A stretch of DNA of 64,000 nucleotides from positions 135,252,792 to 135,316,791 of the forward strand of contig CM041084.1 of NCBI GenBank assembly GCA_023079485.1, given 5' to 3'. Of this stretch, positions 51,839 to 64,000 are shown piece after piece. Position numbers and translations under genes: made by a program. The notes under the pieces are model-generated. The model had not been told where the DNA came from. It ran no database searches and saw only the letters and a program-made list of their open reading frames with translations. The first letter of the stretch is position 1. Every line of letters starts with the position of its first letter. The stretch comes from Archilochus colubris (lineage: Eukaryota; Chordata; Aves; Apodiformes; Trochilidae).

Positions 51839-54800
51839 CTGAAGCAGAAAAAAAATTATTACTTATAATGTATTTATAAAGCAGTACTACATCGTGCTGT
51901 AGAATATACTACACAGAAATTATGCCAACTTTGGGCATATAGTGTGTTATCTTGGATATTATACAACTCATAACATGGAAGTGCCATTACTAACTTAGTC
52001 TCTAAAGTGTCTGTGTATGTACCCACATAACCAAAGGTAAAATATTACATGAAAATGAACATGAGGCTTTCCTTAAGATCCAGATATATAAATATATTTT
52101 AGTTGATATCAAAGAACACATTACATACAAAGAAGAAAAAAAGGAACTTGACATGTTTCTGTGTCTTAAATTATACAGATACAAAAAAATGAACAAAGCT
52201 CTAATACAGACATAAAAGAACATCAAATTTGAATCAACCAAAATGAAGAATAAATAAAAGTACTCGAGATAGAACACTAGGAGAAGGTTTTAACCAACAT
52301 AAGCCTGAGCGCAATCAGGAATCTTTGAATGATTTAATAGATTTTATATAATGAGGTAAAAGTAACTGCTTAATTGAGAGTAACTGATTTCTGAGCAAAG
52401 TGTTGATTAATTTAAACATACGGAATACCATAGATCTGGATGACAAACTCTAATGCAGACCTTTAAACCACTGAGAATCCAAAAGGAGTTGCAGCTCTGC
52501 TGTTTGATATCTGAGGACATTAATTAGACTTCAGGTTTATTAGGTGGTACACTCCAACTTGGTATTTGACTGATGATTCAGCATTATAAATAGCTTGATT
52601 ACAGAATTTTCTGTCATTTACTGATGAAGTCCTTTAGTTAATGAACATAAAAATACAGACTTTGTACAACTCTGAGAAAAGGAGATTTCATAATCTCATC
52701 CTGAGCTCTTTAAAGTTTGTACAGAGTATGCTTACCAGCATAATGCTAACAGAGAAGAAGCAAATCAGGTAAACACATACTTGGATTCATAGCAAATTTC
52801 CCTATCTACAAAGTGAGGAAACAAGATAAAAGAAGGGTATATATGTATTGTCTTAATTTATTTTCTTGAGTTCCGTGTAATCAATTGTTCTTCTGTATCC
52901 CTCATATGCTCATGTGTGTGCACATATATATATAAACATATTTAATTATATTATGGAAAAAAGAGAAGAAAGAAAAATACTGTTCTAATAGGTTTCAGTT
53001 AAAGAAAAAAGTTATCAAAGACATCAAACCAAACAGTATGGATCATGAGATACATTTAATTGTTAAACTTCATGCCAAGAACTTAGATATATTAATAGAT
53101 TTCTGATACCACCTATGAAAAAAGCTATGTAACAGTTATTAAACGAATCCAGTATAGTCAAATAAATATTCTGTATATGCTAGACATTTCTATAAATGTG
53201 CTATATATACAATATATGCTAACACTGTATTCATCTGCAAGACTTATTGTATCAATCATGTTTTGATGTGAATATGTTCCACATGCCTATTAGTTGCTGT
53301 TGTCATTGCTACAAGTGCTTTCTTTATCTTACACAATAAACTCTGTGGATCTGGACCTGACTTTAATAACCTTATACAAGGACAATTATACAGTTAGCCT
53401 GCTCATGATCATTTCAGAGCTCACCTAAAGTGGTATTCTTACTACTGCTTTATCCAGCTAAGTTTTCTGTCCTCCAGCAAAAGTCTCCTGCGCTCAAATC
53501 TGCTTGCAAGCTTTGTAGAGAAGTCAATGCTACAGTTGATTCCGGCATATTTATTCAAAGGGATTTCTCTTAAATCCTTTAAAGGTTTTCAAGGCCACTT
53601 GAGTTCCGACTTATCATCGCAGTATGTCAAAATAGAGTTAAGAATATCATCCTGTGGATTTTGGTTATCTTATGTATCATATTATATTAACTTGAAAACC
53701 CTGCCTGTAAACAGTGTTTGTGATTTTTGGCTTCTCCAAGAAGAGAAATCTTTCAGAGGCCTTTATTTATTATTGGTTTGTAAAAGGTCAGAAAAAGATT
53801 CCCTGTCCTTTGAAATGAAGAATATAAAGATTAGTGATGCCTTTAGCTGTCACTGTCTAAAATTGCTTGCTTTACTCTTACTGCTGTATCATCAAAAATT
53901 ACTCTCAGAAGGCAACATATTCTTATGAAAATATATTTTAAAGCACCAATTAAAAATCCTTCTTCTAAAATAAAACTCATTTTCCAGTTGCAGTACTATC
54001 TGTCTTGCTAAAAAAGACCATCTAGCATTTTCCATTAACTTTTTAATGTCATGAAAGTCTCCAGTGATTGTATTACTACTTCTAACCCTAGAAGCAAATT
54101 TGTTCCTGATTCTAGATTATAAAGAAGAAAATAAATTGTACACTTTAAAATGTATGTTTCTTCTGTGACTATTTTCATCCTCAACATTCACAAATGCTTT
54201 ATTCTGAGGGGGGTGGATGCAATTCACCCAGTAACTAAATTGGTCTTCTTTGATATGTAAGATATATTTTCACACTGAATGTAACAGTGTACTACAGCTT
54301 CCAGCCATTTAAAGCTATGGATTGCTACCTTGAGACTGTCATCTGTCAGAGAACACAGGAACTGCTAAACCAGATTGTCATTTTTGTTCAGTTCTTAACA
54401 GATTTTTTTACTTCAATCACATTCTGATATTCAGTAATGATATGAAGTGTGGAAAAGTATTTCCTTTTAAATTTGCCATATTGTAATTTGGTTAAACTTA
54501 CCCTTGTTCATGTGCTCTGAAAGTAAGCAAAATTGAGTATTTTAAATCCTACTCTTTACATTTTTATTGTGTGGCTGTTCATCTTTTTAAAGTGAGCTCT
54601 CCCAATTGTTTCAATTTATTTATGACTAAGAATTTTCTTTGCCCTAGATTTAATAGTCAATTATTTCTGAAATTACGGACACTGTTTGCTTACACCAAAC
54701 AAAACTGCTTTTTTATAATCAGTATTACATCTGTAAGTGAGGTGCATATTAACTTACTTGTCCTCTCCATTTTTTTCCTGTTGATAAAACACAGGGATCA

Positions 54801-57379
54801 AAATACTCTTTAGTGGTTTTCAATAAGTTTCTATATTTAATTAATTCCTATTAATGTCAGTGGGAATTCTCTTTAAAGACTCTGGGTAAAATATGCCTCG
54901 GAGAGTTCTGTTTAACAAGAATGGACATGCCCCTTTAAAGAGTTTAATTACTAGAAATTCAGTCCCTTATAAATACTAATTAATAAGCTATTCAAATTAA
55001 ATGACGTAAAATATAGTATCTTTGTGAGAGTCCTTTCAAAACCAAAGCTGTGAAAAGTTGAGACTATGAGCATTCACTCAAGGAAAATCAAGTCAGAATC
55101 AGATTTGGACATTTCAAATTTACTTTCTTTTTATTCAAATTTTAAGGAAGGAATTATTTTTTTTATGTTACTTACTAAATGAAGAGTAGCACCTGAACTC
55201 CCTAATATATTAAAATTACATTATTTGATGTCCAAATATCTAGGTCAAGTATTTGCAAATATTCCAGTAAAAAATGAATTTGTTATATCATTTTATTGAT
55301 GATGAGCATTCAGCTCAGTGGAAACTATTTGTATATTTCTCTGCTGAAGATTAATATTCTTCAGACACTAAATCTGATATTTAAATTTAGGGACAGAAAT
55401 ATTACTTTTTGAAAGGGTTGATCTATGTGTGTATCATAGTTTTTGTTCACAGTTATTACAAATAATTATGATCTTATTAGCACCGACCTAAAGTGATTGA
55501 TGTTATCAGTATAAAATGTACGTCTTCACGTGTAGTCAATCTCTGAAAAACCTATGGAATATCCCAGTAGAGACTAGTATATGTTTCATTTATTATTTTA
55601 AAAACTGATTATTCCTGTATCCCTATACTGACAGTTTGGTTATCTCTCTGTGTTATTGCATGGCACTAGTCCTAGACTGCTTGTTCACTCATGTCTGCTA
55701 TTCCAAAAATTAAGTTCTCTGCCAGAAAAATCTAGCTGTGGTCCAGGGAATATGCCATTCTTTTGGGACAGTTCTTGGCATAGCTGGAAATACTAGAACA
55801 TGGCTATACATAGACATCCCTTGGAAACACAACACATCTATGTTGTTTTATTCACAAATGAAAATATCTTGTTATTGAAGACTCAAGACTGACTTCAGGA
55901 GTGGTGCATGTAATATGTGTCTATTAGGAAAGATTATAAATTTGTAACAATATGAAGTATCCTGAAATTTAGTTATCCAAAATTCACCTAAATCAAATTT
56001 TGTAACGGTATATTTTAGTTGCACATATTTTTCCAAAGGCTTTATAATCTAAAGAAGTAACCTAGATCCATTGTGTCTACCTCATAATAGTAGAGTTTTG
56101 ACTTTTTTTTCTCAAAGCATGTATTTTGCTTTCTTTTCCATTCTGTCCTCATGCATGTTGCTCTTAATATGTGAGTTAGTATGGTTTAGATTTAAATCTA
56201 AAAAGGAATAAATGAATAACTGATGAGTACAGAAATATCAATGTGTTCCTACATGCATATTGAAATATACATTTAGACACCTGTCCCACTTGAGTTTACA
56301 GAGTGGGGTAAAACACAAGAAAAATACGGAGGAGGCAACATCCTTGTAGTGAAGGAAAAAAATATACAATTTAATATCTTAATATCTTAGTGACAATTTA
56401 ACTGCACAAATATGTATGGTGCAGAGACCTAAGAAAGAGACATTCTAAATGAATACTTTAAAAAGATCTTCCATGAACAATACAGATTTATTAAAATGAA
56501 GACTGAATGAAAAAAAATCATCCTCCCCAAACCCAAGTTTCTCCTCTGCATATTGCAATATGAGTGATTACTCTTTGATTGGAATAAATGTATCACCTCA
56601 AGATAGAAATTCAGAATGAAGAGTCACTATTCTGAAATTCTCATTTCTTTATAGCAGTAATAGAAATAAGAGTTTGTCTAATGACCAAAACTACTCTGAG
56701 GTTTTGCTTTCTGCATTTCACATGGGTCAGACAAAAGAGATTGTCATATTCTGATACCTAGGTATAAATAGGCAGGCAGGAAAAAAAGGTAAAACATGGT
56801 TTTAATTCTGTTCTAATTGCTCTTTCCTGATAGACAAATATTTTTGTAATAGCAACCTCACTGAGGATCTCTACTGTTCACTAAAGATAATACAGCTAAT
56901 TACATTTAGCTAATTACATATTTAGCTTTTTTTAATGAGTTAATGTAATAATATCATATAATATATAATATGTATATAATGTAATTCTTCTACAAGCAAG
57001 AGAAAAACAGCAACAAGAAGTACAGCAAAACCCCTCCAGGATATGTGAAGGAAATGAGTTATAGTTATAGTACTGTAGTAACATTGATGCTGTGAGCCTG
57101 ACAAATGTAATACAAGAAATGGTCCAGGGTTTGCAATACATTCCTTTCAAAATACCTGTTTAAATCAGCTAAAGTTGCAGTACAGCACTAGAGAGATGAA
57201 AGACCTTGCAAGAAGATATCAGTCCTAATTTTACCATATGACAGAGTAACACAGTGCCACGTAAGATCAACAGGAAGATGATCGTAAGTTTCAGTAGATC
57301 TGGTTAAATCTGACATTTCCCCATCAGACAATTCTAAAGTGTTACCTCAAGGGAATGACAAACAGGTAAAGCCTGAATA

Positions 57380-57850
57380 GTTAGCTAGGAGAGCTGTACA
57401 GATTTCAGCACCAGCCACCCTTCTTTGCCTTTACCAAAATCCACCTGACTTTGATTAAAGCTTTATCTGCTCTTCTTTTCCAGTACTGAGGGCACCTGTT
57501 AAATCCCAAGTGTTTAAGGAAGGTAACATAGTGGACATAGTGCATGGACTGAGAAAAATCACTGGAGACTCCATGAAGTTCCAGAATGAGTGCAGAGTTG
57601 CCAGTGTCACAGAGATTCCCCATCCACACTGTTCTAAGGGTATTCAACACTATCAGTGTAGTTCAAAACCTGAGGTACTGTCTCTGCCACATGGGATGGT
57701 TGTTCAGCTTCCCTGGTGGATGAAGCCCAGACAGATGCACCCTCTGTGCCCACATCAATTGTAACAGGATTGATCCATTTAGACTGTGGTGATTCTCAGC
57801 ACGTTTTCTTGGCATAGCTGTATTCCCTAGATAGCTAGGAACTGTAATTG
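57380..57850. other. Less AT-rich intronic segment of unknown nature
   Basis: This stretch is richer in G and C than its surroundings and has overlapping open frames of 60-85 codons on both strands. None shows a domain signature. A TCTTCTTTTCCAG acceptor-like string sits near 57472 on the plus strand, opposite to the host gene. It may be an old transposon or a conserved non-coding element; the sequence does not decide. Confidence 0.3.
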
Positions 57851-60800
57851 TATAATTGTATTTATGGAGCAAAGACTATTTAAGAGCCCAGGACAATCTA
57901 AAAATATAATATTAAAACCTATATCAAATCACTATTCCTTCTGCAATATTGCTTACTATGCCTCTTAGAGTTATACAAAAGAATTTACTCTTCAATTTCT
58001 AAATTTTTATGGTAAGACATTTCTCACAATATTATTTATTCTTCTTACACTGTTACCTCTCCTTATTTTGCATTATGCTAGGTACTATATAAATGTTGCA
58101 TTGCTCCTCACTGGCACTCCTGACCTGGAGAATTTACAGTAACCAAAGAAATGAAAAGCTAACTGAATTTAGGAAAAGGCAGCTTACTCACCAAGGTAAA
58201 CTTGCTGCCCATCTCAGAAGCCTCCTGATAGCAAAGGTCACCTGAACCAACTGATAAATAGTCAGAGGATACACACACGTGTCCATAGCTAATCAAGCAT
58301 GCCTCACAACTGACTAATGAGCCAAGGTTTCCCCACCACAGGCCTTCTTCACAAATGATATCTTAACACTGAAGGCAGAGAAAGGATTTTGACATAGGAG
58401 AACTGAGCACTAGATGGCACCTGAAACATTTAGAGCTGCTATGTGAAGAGTAACAAAGATTTCTTTCCATGGTAACATAAAATTTAACTTTTTAATATAT
58501 ATTGCATATGCTTGGTATAAGCAGGTGTTGATATATATAGGTTTATATATAGAATTACTATTACGAGACACTGTAGTGCTCTGTTAGAAGCACAAATGTT
58601 TGATGCAGTCTGATCACTTCACTGACTGCCTGCGTTCTTGTTTTCAAAGCACATGCTGTCTCTTACAGTGAAATTTCAGTCTAGTTTCTACCATTATTTT
58701 TGGCATGAAGTACTTCCTAAAAAAATGTTTATAGAAAACACATTTTACAAAGTTAGAGCTATATATCTGTACTTATTTCTAAATGTTAATGTTTTTGCTA
58801 TTTTTGCAAAAGAAAGGTAGGACGTAATTCTGTAATTTATTTTTCATTTATAAAGTTTTAGGTTTAGAATTTTCCTTTATAAAATTGAATCAGTATTGTC
58901 TCCAAAACCTGCACCACAGTTGTTTTTCCAGCACTACCATTTCTTCATGGAATTAATGTTCTTACTGTACTTGATGGCACAGTGTCCTAATCAGCCTTCT
59001 GGGATGTCATGATGACATTACCAAAGTCTTTAGAGATCTTTTCTTTTTTATATTTCATATTGAATTTCAACCAGCAGGTTGAGACTACAGCTCAGCAGGT
59101 AGGATATGTAGTAGTTAGACAGCCTTTGTTTAGTCAAGACGAGATCACTGGGATTATTTTTCTGAATGCTCTTTAGTAGCCTGTCAACAAAATGTCTTTT
59201 TTAGAAAACATAAACTCTACCCTTTAATGTAGATCAGATGGAATTTAAAGTCCTTAATCCAAGCTTATTTTTAAAGTATTTTCATGAATACTTCATAATG
59301 CACCAGAACATCTTTCAGATTATACATGAATATGATACAATGTATTATCTGTCATTAATATATACGCATACTCTCAAGAATGTAAACTTGTGGTAATGCA
59401 TAAATAAATGTAAAGTAAAAACATTGCATTCTGAAATACAACACATTATGAATCAAAATATTTTTAAGAAAATTCTGAAATAAAATGTCCACTCCATGTC
59501 AAGATGGAAGTGTAATTCCTTCTCTTTACATTGAACTGTATTCAAGGATCTTGCAGTCAGAATACATCTGAAAATACTGCTAATATATTAAGGAAGAGTA
59601 AATTTATAATTAAAAGTATATAACTAATAGTAGTAGAATTGTTTTATTTGCTCATTTTTCTCAGTGTTTATGATATGACTCAGAAATACACAAAAATCAG
59701 ATCTTGCATGATGAAGTGCTATTTCGAGAGCTATTTTTTTTTGTAACTACAATCATACCTTTTAGCTCTGAAGCAAATGGCTACTAATAAAGTCCTATTT
59801 ATTAGAAAAGGTCTCTTCAGTTAATGATCATCTCAGGTATAATATGAATTTTTCATTAAAAATGTCCAAACACGAGAACATTTAAAAATGCTGGGTCAAG
59901 GATATATGGGTGATTCTGCTTTTAATAGCACTTATGCTGATAATTTTGTAGTGCTTAACTGCAGTATGGCCTAATGACTCTGCTGCATAAGTTGAAATAA
60001 TACATTACTGATCTTGTCCAAATTGCTTACATGATGATTCATTAACCAGAAAAGACGGTGTGATCAAAGTAATGGATAATAATATGAATAAATAAACACC
60101 TGAGACAGACCATTCACCAAGAACATATAAAAAACCCTTTGAATAAGTTATATTCCACAAAACTTTGGTTTATCACTCAGTGGTGAGCTGTGCACCCACA
60201 ATATTAAACAGTCTTCCACATGGGAGGAAAAGCACGTTCTACTCCAAATACAAAAGCATTAGGTTTTCTTTTCTTATCTAGTTCACCTTTCCTTTTCACT
60301 TTCAGTAAGAATGCCTGAATTTCCTTTGCTTGGGAAGCAGTTATCTGTAATTATTACTTTATTTCAATGTTTATTACCTTCCTCTTGCAAGAATTACCAT
60401 TAGTATTGATATTCAGGGTTCTATTACACCTTCATTGCATGGGCTCCTGCATTTCTTAGAGAACATCTCCTGAGCCTCAGAATTTGCATGTCTTGTCATA
60501 TATTGGAGACAAGTTTCCTGGCACATTTGGAAAAATACTTTCAGAAATCTCTAGAATAGAAGAACGAATGTAGTGTATTTTCTGATGAAACATGATTTTC
60601 TTATGCAAGTATTACTTAAAATGTCTGTAAAAAGAAAAAACTTTCAAGCTGAATTTGTATTAACAGTCTTCTATAGGCAAGTATCTATGGATTTCTATAT
60701 GGGCAGGTTGATGAAAAGTGTTTATAATTTTTTTGTTCTTTCTAATAATGGAAAAAAAAGAATACTGTGATGCTCATTATTTGAGTACACTATTGCCTCT

Positions 60801-62483
60801 GGACTATGGACTATTATGAGTATGTTTTACAAAGAAATCAGAAAGGGCTATTTGTGATTTCTAGTCTGAGTCCTGTAGGAGCAGAGCTCAAACTGTTTTC
60901 TTTGCTATTCCTGCATCAAAATAATTCTGAGACATAAGCAGTAAAAGACATAGAATCTTATTTTATAGATAAAGTGACGGAGAGCGTCTGGAAAATAATT
61001 AAATGATGTAGACATACTAACTTTCTTTCTTCAGAGTCTCTTTTTTAACCAATATAAGCTTGAACTCCCATTGTCAGCCTTCTCTCAAATCATGCTAGCA
61101 GCCAGAATAACAGCTACTTTTCTCCACATCTCTTCAGATTACCTGCTGTGGATTATTCCTCTCTTGATTAATCTGTTATTGGAATGAGTAGAAATGGTCA
61201 TAATTTGAGAGGAGAAAAAGATTTATCATTAAAATAGTTCAAGATTTTAATTAACTTCTCATTAAGTATCTGTGTTGGCCTCTGTTTCTCTGGCTGTATC
61301 TACATGACAGATTAATACTGAAATAGCCATGCAAGTCATGTATCTGAACTTACTGGTATTCCTATACTGAGAAACCACTTGTATAACACACCTTCAGCTT
61401 CTACTTTTAAACGCTTAATATTCTGTTCTTTTACTGAGAAGAAGAAAAACGTTCTAGGAAAAGAGAGGCTTAACAGCCTGCTGCAATCCTGCACAAATCA
61501 CTGTGTGACAGCGCTTAGGTAGTGTTCCTTCTGGTCCTAACTCACCTAAAGCTCATATATCTGATACAGATGTTTGCAAAACTTCTATAAGGAGTGACAG
61601 ATTGGTGGTTTAGGAGAGCTAAACAGTTTAAAATTAATATATGTTGTACAGCAAGGCTGTTAGCACAGTGTGAAATGATAAAGAATATACAGAAATGCAT
61701 TTTTAGGTCTATATCTGACACGTTCAGTCATGTGATGTAGAATTCTACTTTAATATGTAATGATAAAAAACAATTATACACATCAGTCGGCAGATAAAAT
61801 ATATTTTCAGCATTAATTTTTCATTTTTAGTGGAATGATGCTGATGAACTAGTGAGCATTTTGGTTTAATTTCCTTTCCTTTTCTCCCTGCAAAAGAGAG
61901 GTGAACAAGTAAAACAAGAAGAAAGATCCATTTTTTAGTTTGTTTCTCAACAAGTTTAAAAAGGGTTTTTTTCAGTCAAGGAAATAGACTCTTTTTTGTA
62001 GCAACTGGAGAACTTTTACAATTAACATTAACTTGGTTAACAGATGTTTACGGTACTAGTTTACTGGGTAAATAGAAGACTGCAAGGAAAAAAAAAGATG
62101 GTATAGGGGGCAAGGAAATTTATGCATGTCCAGACTTATTAACTCCGAGTTAAATTACATTAATCTGTAAGCTGAATAAAGCTCTATAAGCTGAAACTTG
62201 GAGTATATTTCTATGTTTCTGTTTCTGCAGTGGTTAAGAAGGAATGTTTTCATTTAAATATCTCCCTACCCTTAGCAACTGGATATGGATTCAAAGTATG
62301 TGGACTGTACAACAGGCATGATTCACAACATAAGCTTTCTTTTAACACATTAACCAGCGAGAACTTTTTTCCAGCAAGATGTCATCTGTAAAAAGAACAA
62401 TTAAAAAACCCCCAAACATAATTTATGAAAGAAATGCATACATCCATATGTTCATATCATCTCTTTCTTGGTTTTGATCCCTC

Positions 62484-63652
62484 TCCCATGACCAGGTCAC
62501 CCACTGAGGGGATGAAGGAAAGGCTGTTCACTTTAGAAGCCTTTGACACCATCTGTCACAGCACTCTCCTAGAGAAGCTCATGGGTCATGGAATAGACAG
62601 GTGTACTCTGCACTGGGTAAAAGCTGGCTGATGGCCAGGTCCAGAGAGTTGTGCTGAACAGAGTTAAATCCAGTTGGCAATATGTCTCCAGTGGTGTCCC
62701 CAGGGCTGAGTTTTGGGGCCGGTCTTGTTTAGTATCTTTATCAATGATCTAGATGAGACGATTGAGTGCTTCCTCAGCAAGTGTACAAGTGACACCAAGA
62801 TGAGTGGGAGTGCTGATCTCCTTGAGGGCTCCGCAGTAGGACTTAGGCTGAATCAATGGGCTGAGGCCAATAGTATGAGGTTCAATAAGACCAAGTGTTG
62901 GGTCCTGCATTTCAGTTGTAACAGTCCCAGACAACTCCACTGGCTTGGGGAAGAGTGACGGAAAAGCTTCCAAGACTAAAAGGAACTGGGGGTGTTTGTC
63001 AAAACCTCTCAGTATAAACCAGCAATATGCCCAGGTGCTCATGAAGACCAAAAGTATCCCGGCTTGTGTCAGAAATAGTGTGGCCAGCAGGGCTAGGGAA
63101 GTGATTATTGATTATTCCCCCGTACTCAGCACTGGTAAGGCTGCACCTTCAGTGCTGTGTTCAGTTCTGGGCCCCTCACTACTAGAAAGACATTGAGCTG
63201 CTGGAGTAAGTCCAGAGAAGAGCAACTAAGATGGTGATGGGTCTGGAGAAAAAGTCCTATGAGGAGAGGCTGAGGGAACTGGGATTGTTTAGTTTGAAGG
63301 AGGCTGAGAGGAGACCTTATTGCTCTCTACAACCAACAACCTGAAAGGAGGCTGTAATGAGGTGGGTGTTAACCTCTTCTCCCAAGCAAATAATGATAAG
63401 ACTAGAGGAAACTGCACCAGAAGAGGTGTAGTCTAGATATTAGGAAGAATTTCTTTACAGAAGGAGTATTTAGGCACTGGAATGGGCTGTCCAGGGACCT
63501 GCCACCATCCCAGGAGGCATTAAAAAATCATGTAGATGAGGGAATTTAGGACATGCTTTAGTGGGCATGGTGTTTTTTTCCACCTTGGCAGGTGGACTCA
63601 GTGATTTTAGAGGTCTTTTCCAACTGTGACAATTCTGCGATTCTGAGATTAC
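62484..63652 (+). mobile_element. CR1 LINE, 5'-truncated copy with reverse-transcriptase C-terminus and 3' UTR
   Basis: This is the longest continuous CR1 copy here, antisense to the host gene. It starts in the CR1 ORF2 region encoding a segment like TFDT(I/V)CHSTLLEKL and passes through the hallmark [14 protein letters not shown] block of the CR1 reverse transcriptase near 62713-62755. It continues into the C-terminal ORF2 region and 3' UTR, where AGGTCTTTTCCAACTGTGAC precedes a degenerate ATTCTGAGATT-like tail at about 63635-63652. The frame is broken: stops fall after about 68 and 81 codons and the parts continue in different frames, so it cannot encode a working enzyme. The 5' truncation is the usual outcome of CR1 target-primed reverse transcription. 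The boundaries are good to about 20 bp. Confidence 0.9.
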
Positions 63653-64000
63653 TATTTTGATTAAAATAAATCTATTTTGAGTTGATTATCATCTGAAGAA
63701 TGTTTACCTGGTGAAATTAATTAGCATTTATTTTGATAATGGTGCTTTGATATTTTCTATTGTTAATTACATCTAAAATTCAGAGTTACTTTTTACTCAT
63801 TTCAGAATTTACTTGGGCTTTAGCCTCACTCTGCATTTTGGTTTTAAATAGTCTTACATTTAAAAACATTTATTTTGTTGAAATCTATTGCTTTGTAATT
63901 CCAAACGTATAACTGTGTTTGAAAACATTTTATACTGCATGGTTTGCTACTTACGGATTGTTTTGAATTATATAATTAACTAAATGATTTTTCATGAAGC

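Larger units (their letters stand above)
51839..64000 (-). other. CSMD3: CSMD3 intron upstream of the Sushi 1 exon (partial)
   Basis: This sequence lies upstream, in transcript sense, of the Sushi exon and ends at its CTTCAG acceptor. The exon carrying the end of the first CUB domain must lie beyond 64000. From 51839 to about 62480 I recognise no repeat family, gene or RNA, only AT-rich DNA with short AT dinucleotide runs (for example near 52925 and 58535). A CR1 copy occupies 62484-63652. The last 350 bp hold nothing recognisable. Confidence 0.8.

Noticed and set aside
53527..53928. 133-codon plus-strand open frame
   Set aside because: It is leucine/serine-rich with no recognisable domain, has no splice or promoter context, and lies antisense within the intron. 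Most likely chance.

Overview
The window is vertebrate, and specifically avian, nuclear DNA. The evidence is an AT-rich intronic background, two short protein-coding exons with canonical splice sites, many CR1 LINE copies (the dominant bird non-LTR retrotransposon) and several LTR fragments that look like avian endogenous retrovirus LTRs. The LTR set resembles that of neoavian birds such as songbirds, but the species cannot be fixed from this sequence alone. There is no bacterial gene, operon, CRISPR array or phage.

The whole window appears to lie inside one large gene on the minus strand, CSMD3 (CUB and Sushi multiple domains 3), so transcription runs from high to low coordinates. Two coding exons are visible. 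The exon at 51644-51838 encodes an entire Sushi/CCP domain. The exon at 15874-16081 encodes the first half of the CUB domain that follows it. Their splice phases fit exactly (phase 1 to phase 1), so they are consecutive exons separated by an intron of 35,562 bp. The flanking introns run off both ends of the window: 51839-64000 upstream in the transcript and 1-15873 downstream.

The rest is intron. From 1 to 15.9 kb it holds three CR1 pieces and simple repeats. The central intron carries most of the transposon load: CR1 at 22.3, 26.4, 27.7, 28.0, 29.1-30.6, 36.5, 41.5 and 45.7 kb; LTR fragments at 25.7, 31.6, 35.5 and 44.1 kb; and one intact-looking 317-bp solo LTR at 34,594-34,910 with a perfect 6-bp target-site duplication. 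It also contains a GC-rich patch at 23.63-24.09 kb and a pure A/T block at 34.0-34.2 kb. From 51.8 to 64 kb the intron is nearly free of recognisable repeats until a 1.2-kb CR1 copy with a decayed reverse-transcriptase C-terminus at 62.5-63.65 kb.

I found no convincing new biological system. The observations most worth a second look are the solo LTR with its duplication, the GC-rich island, an approximately 75-bp imperfect direct repeat on either side of the CUB exon, and the strand bias of the transposons relative to the host gene. Nearly all other open reading frames are chance or transposon shadows.
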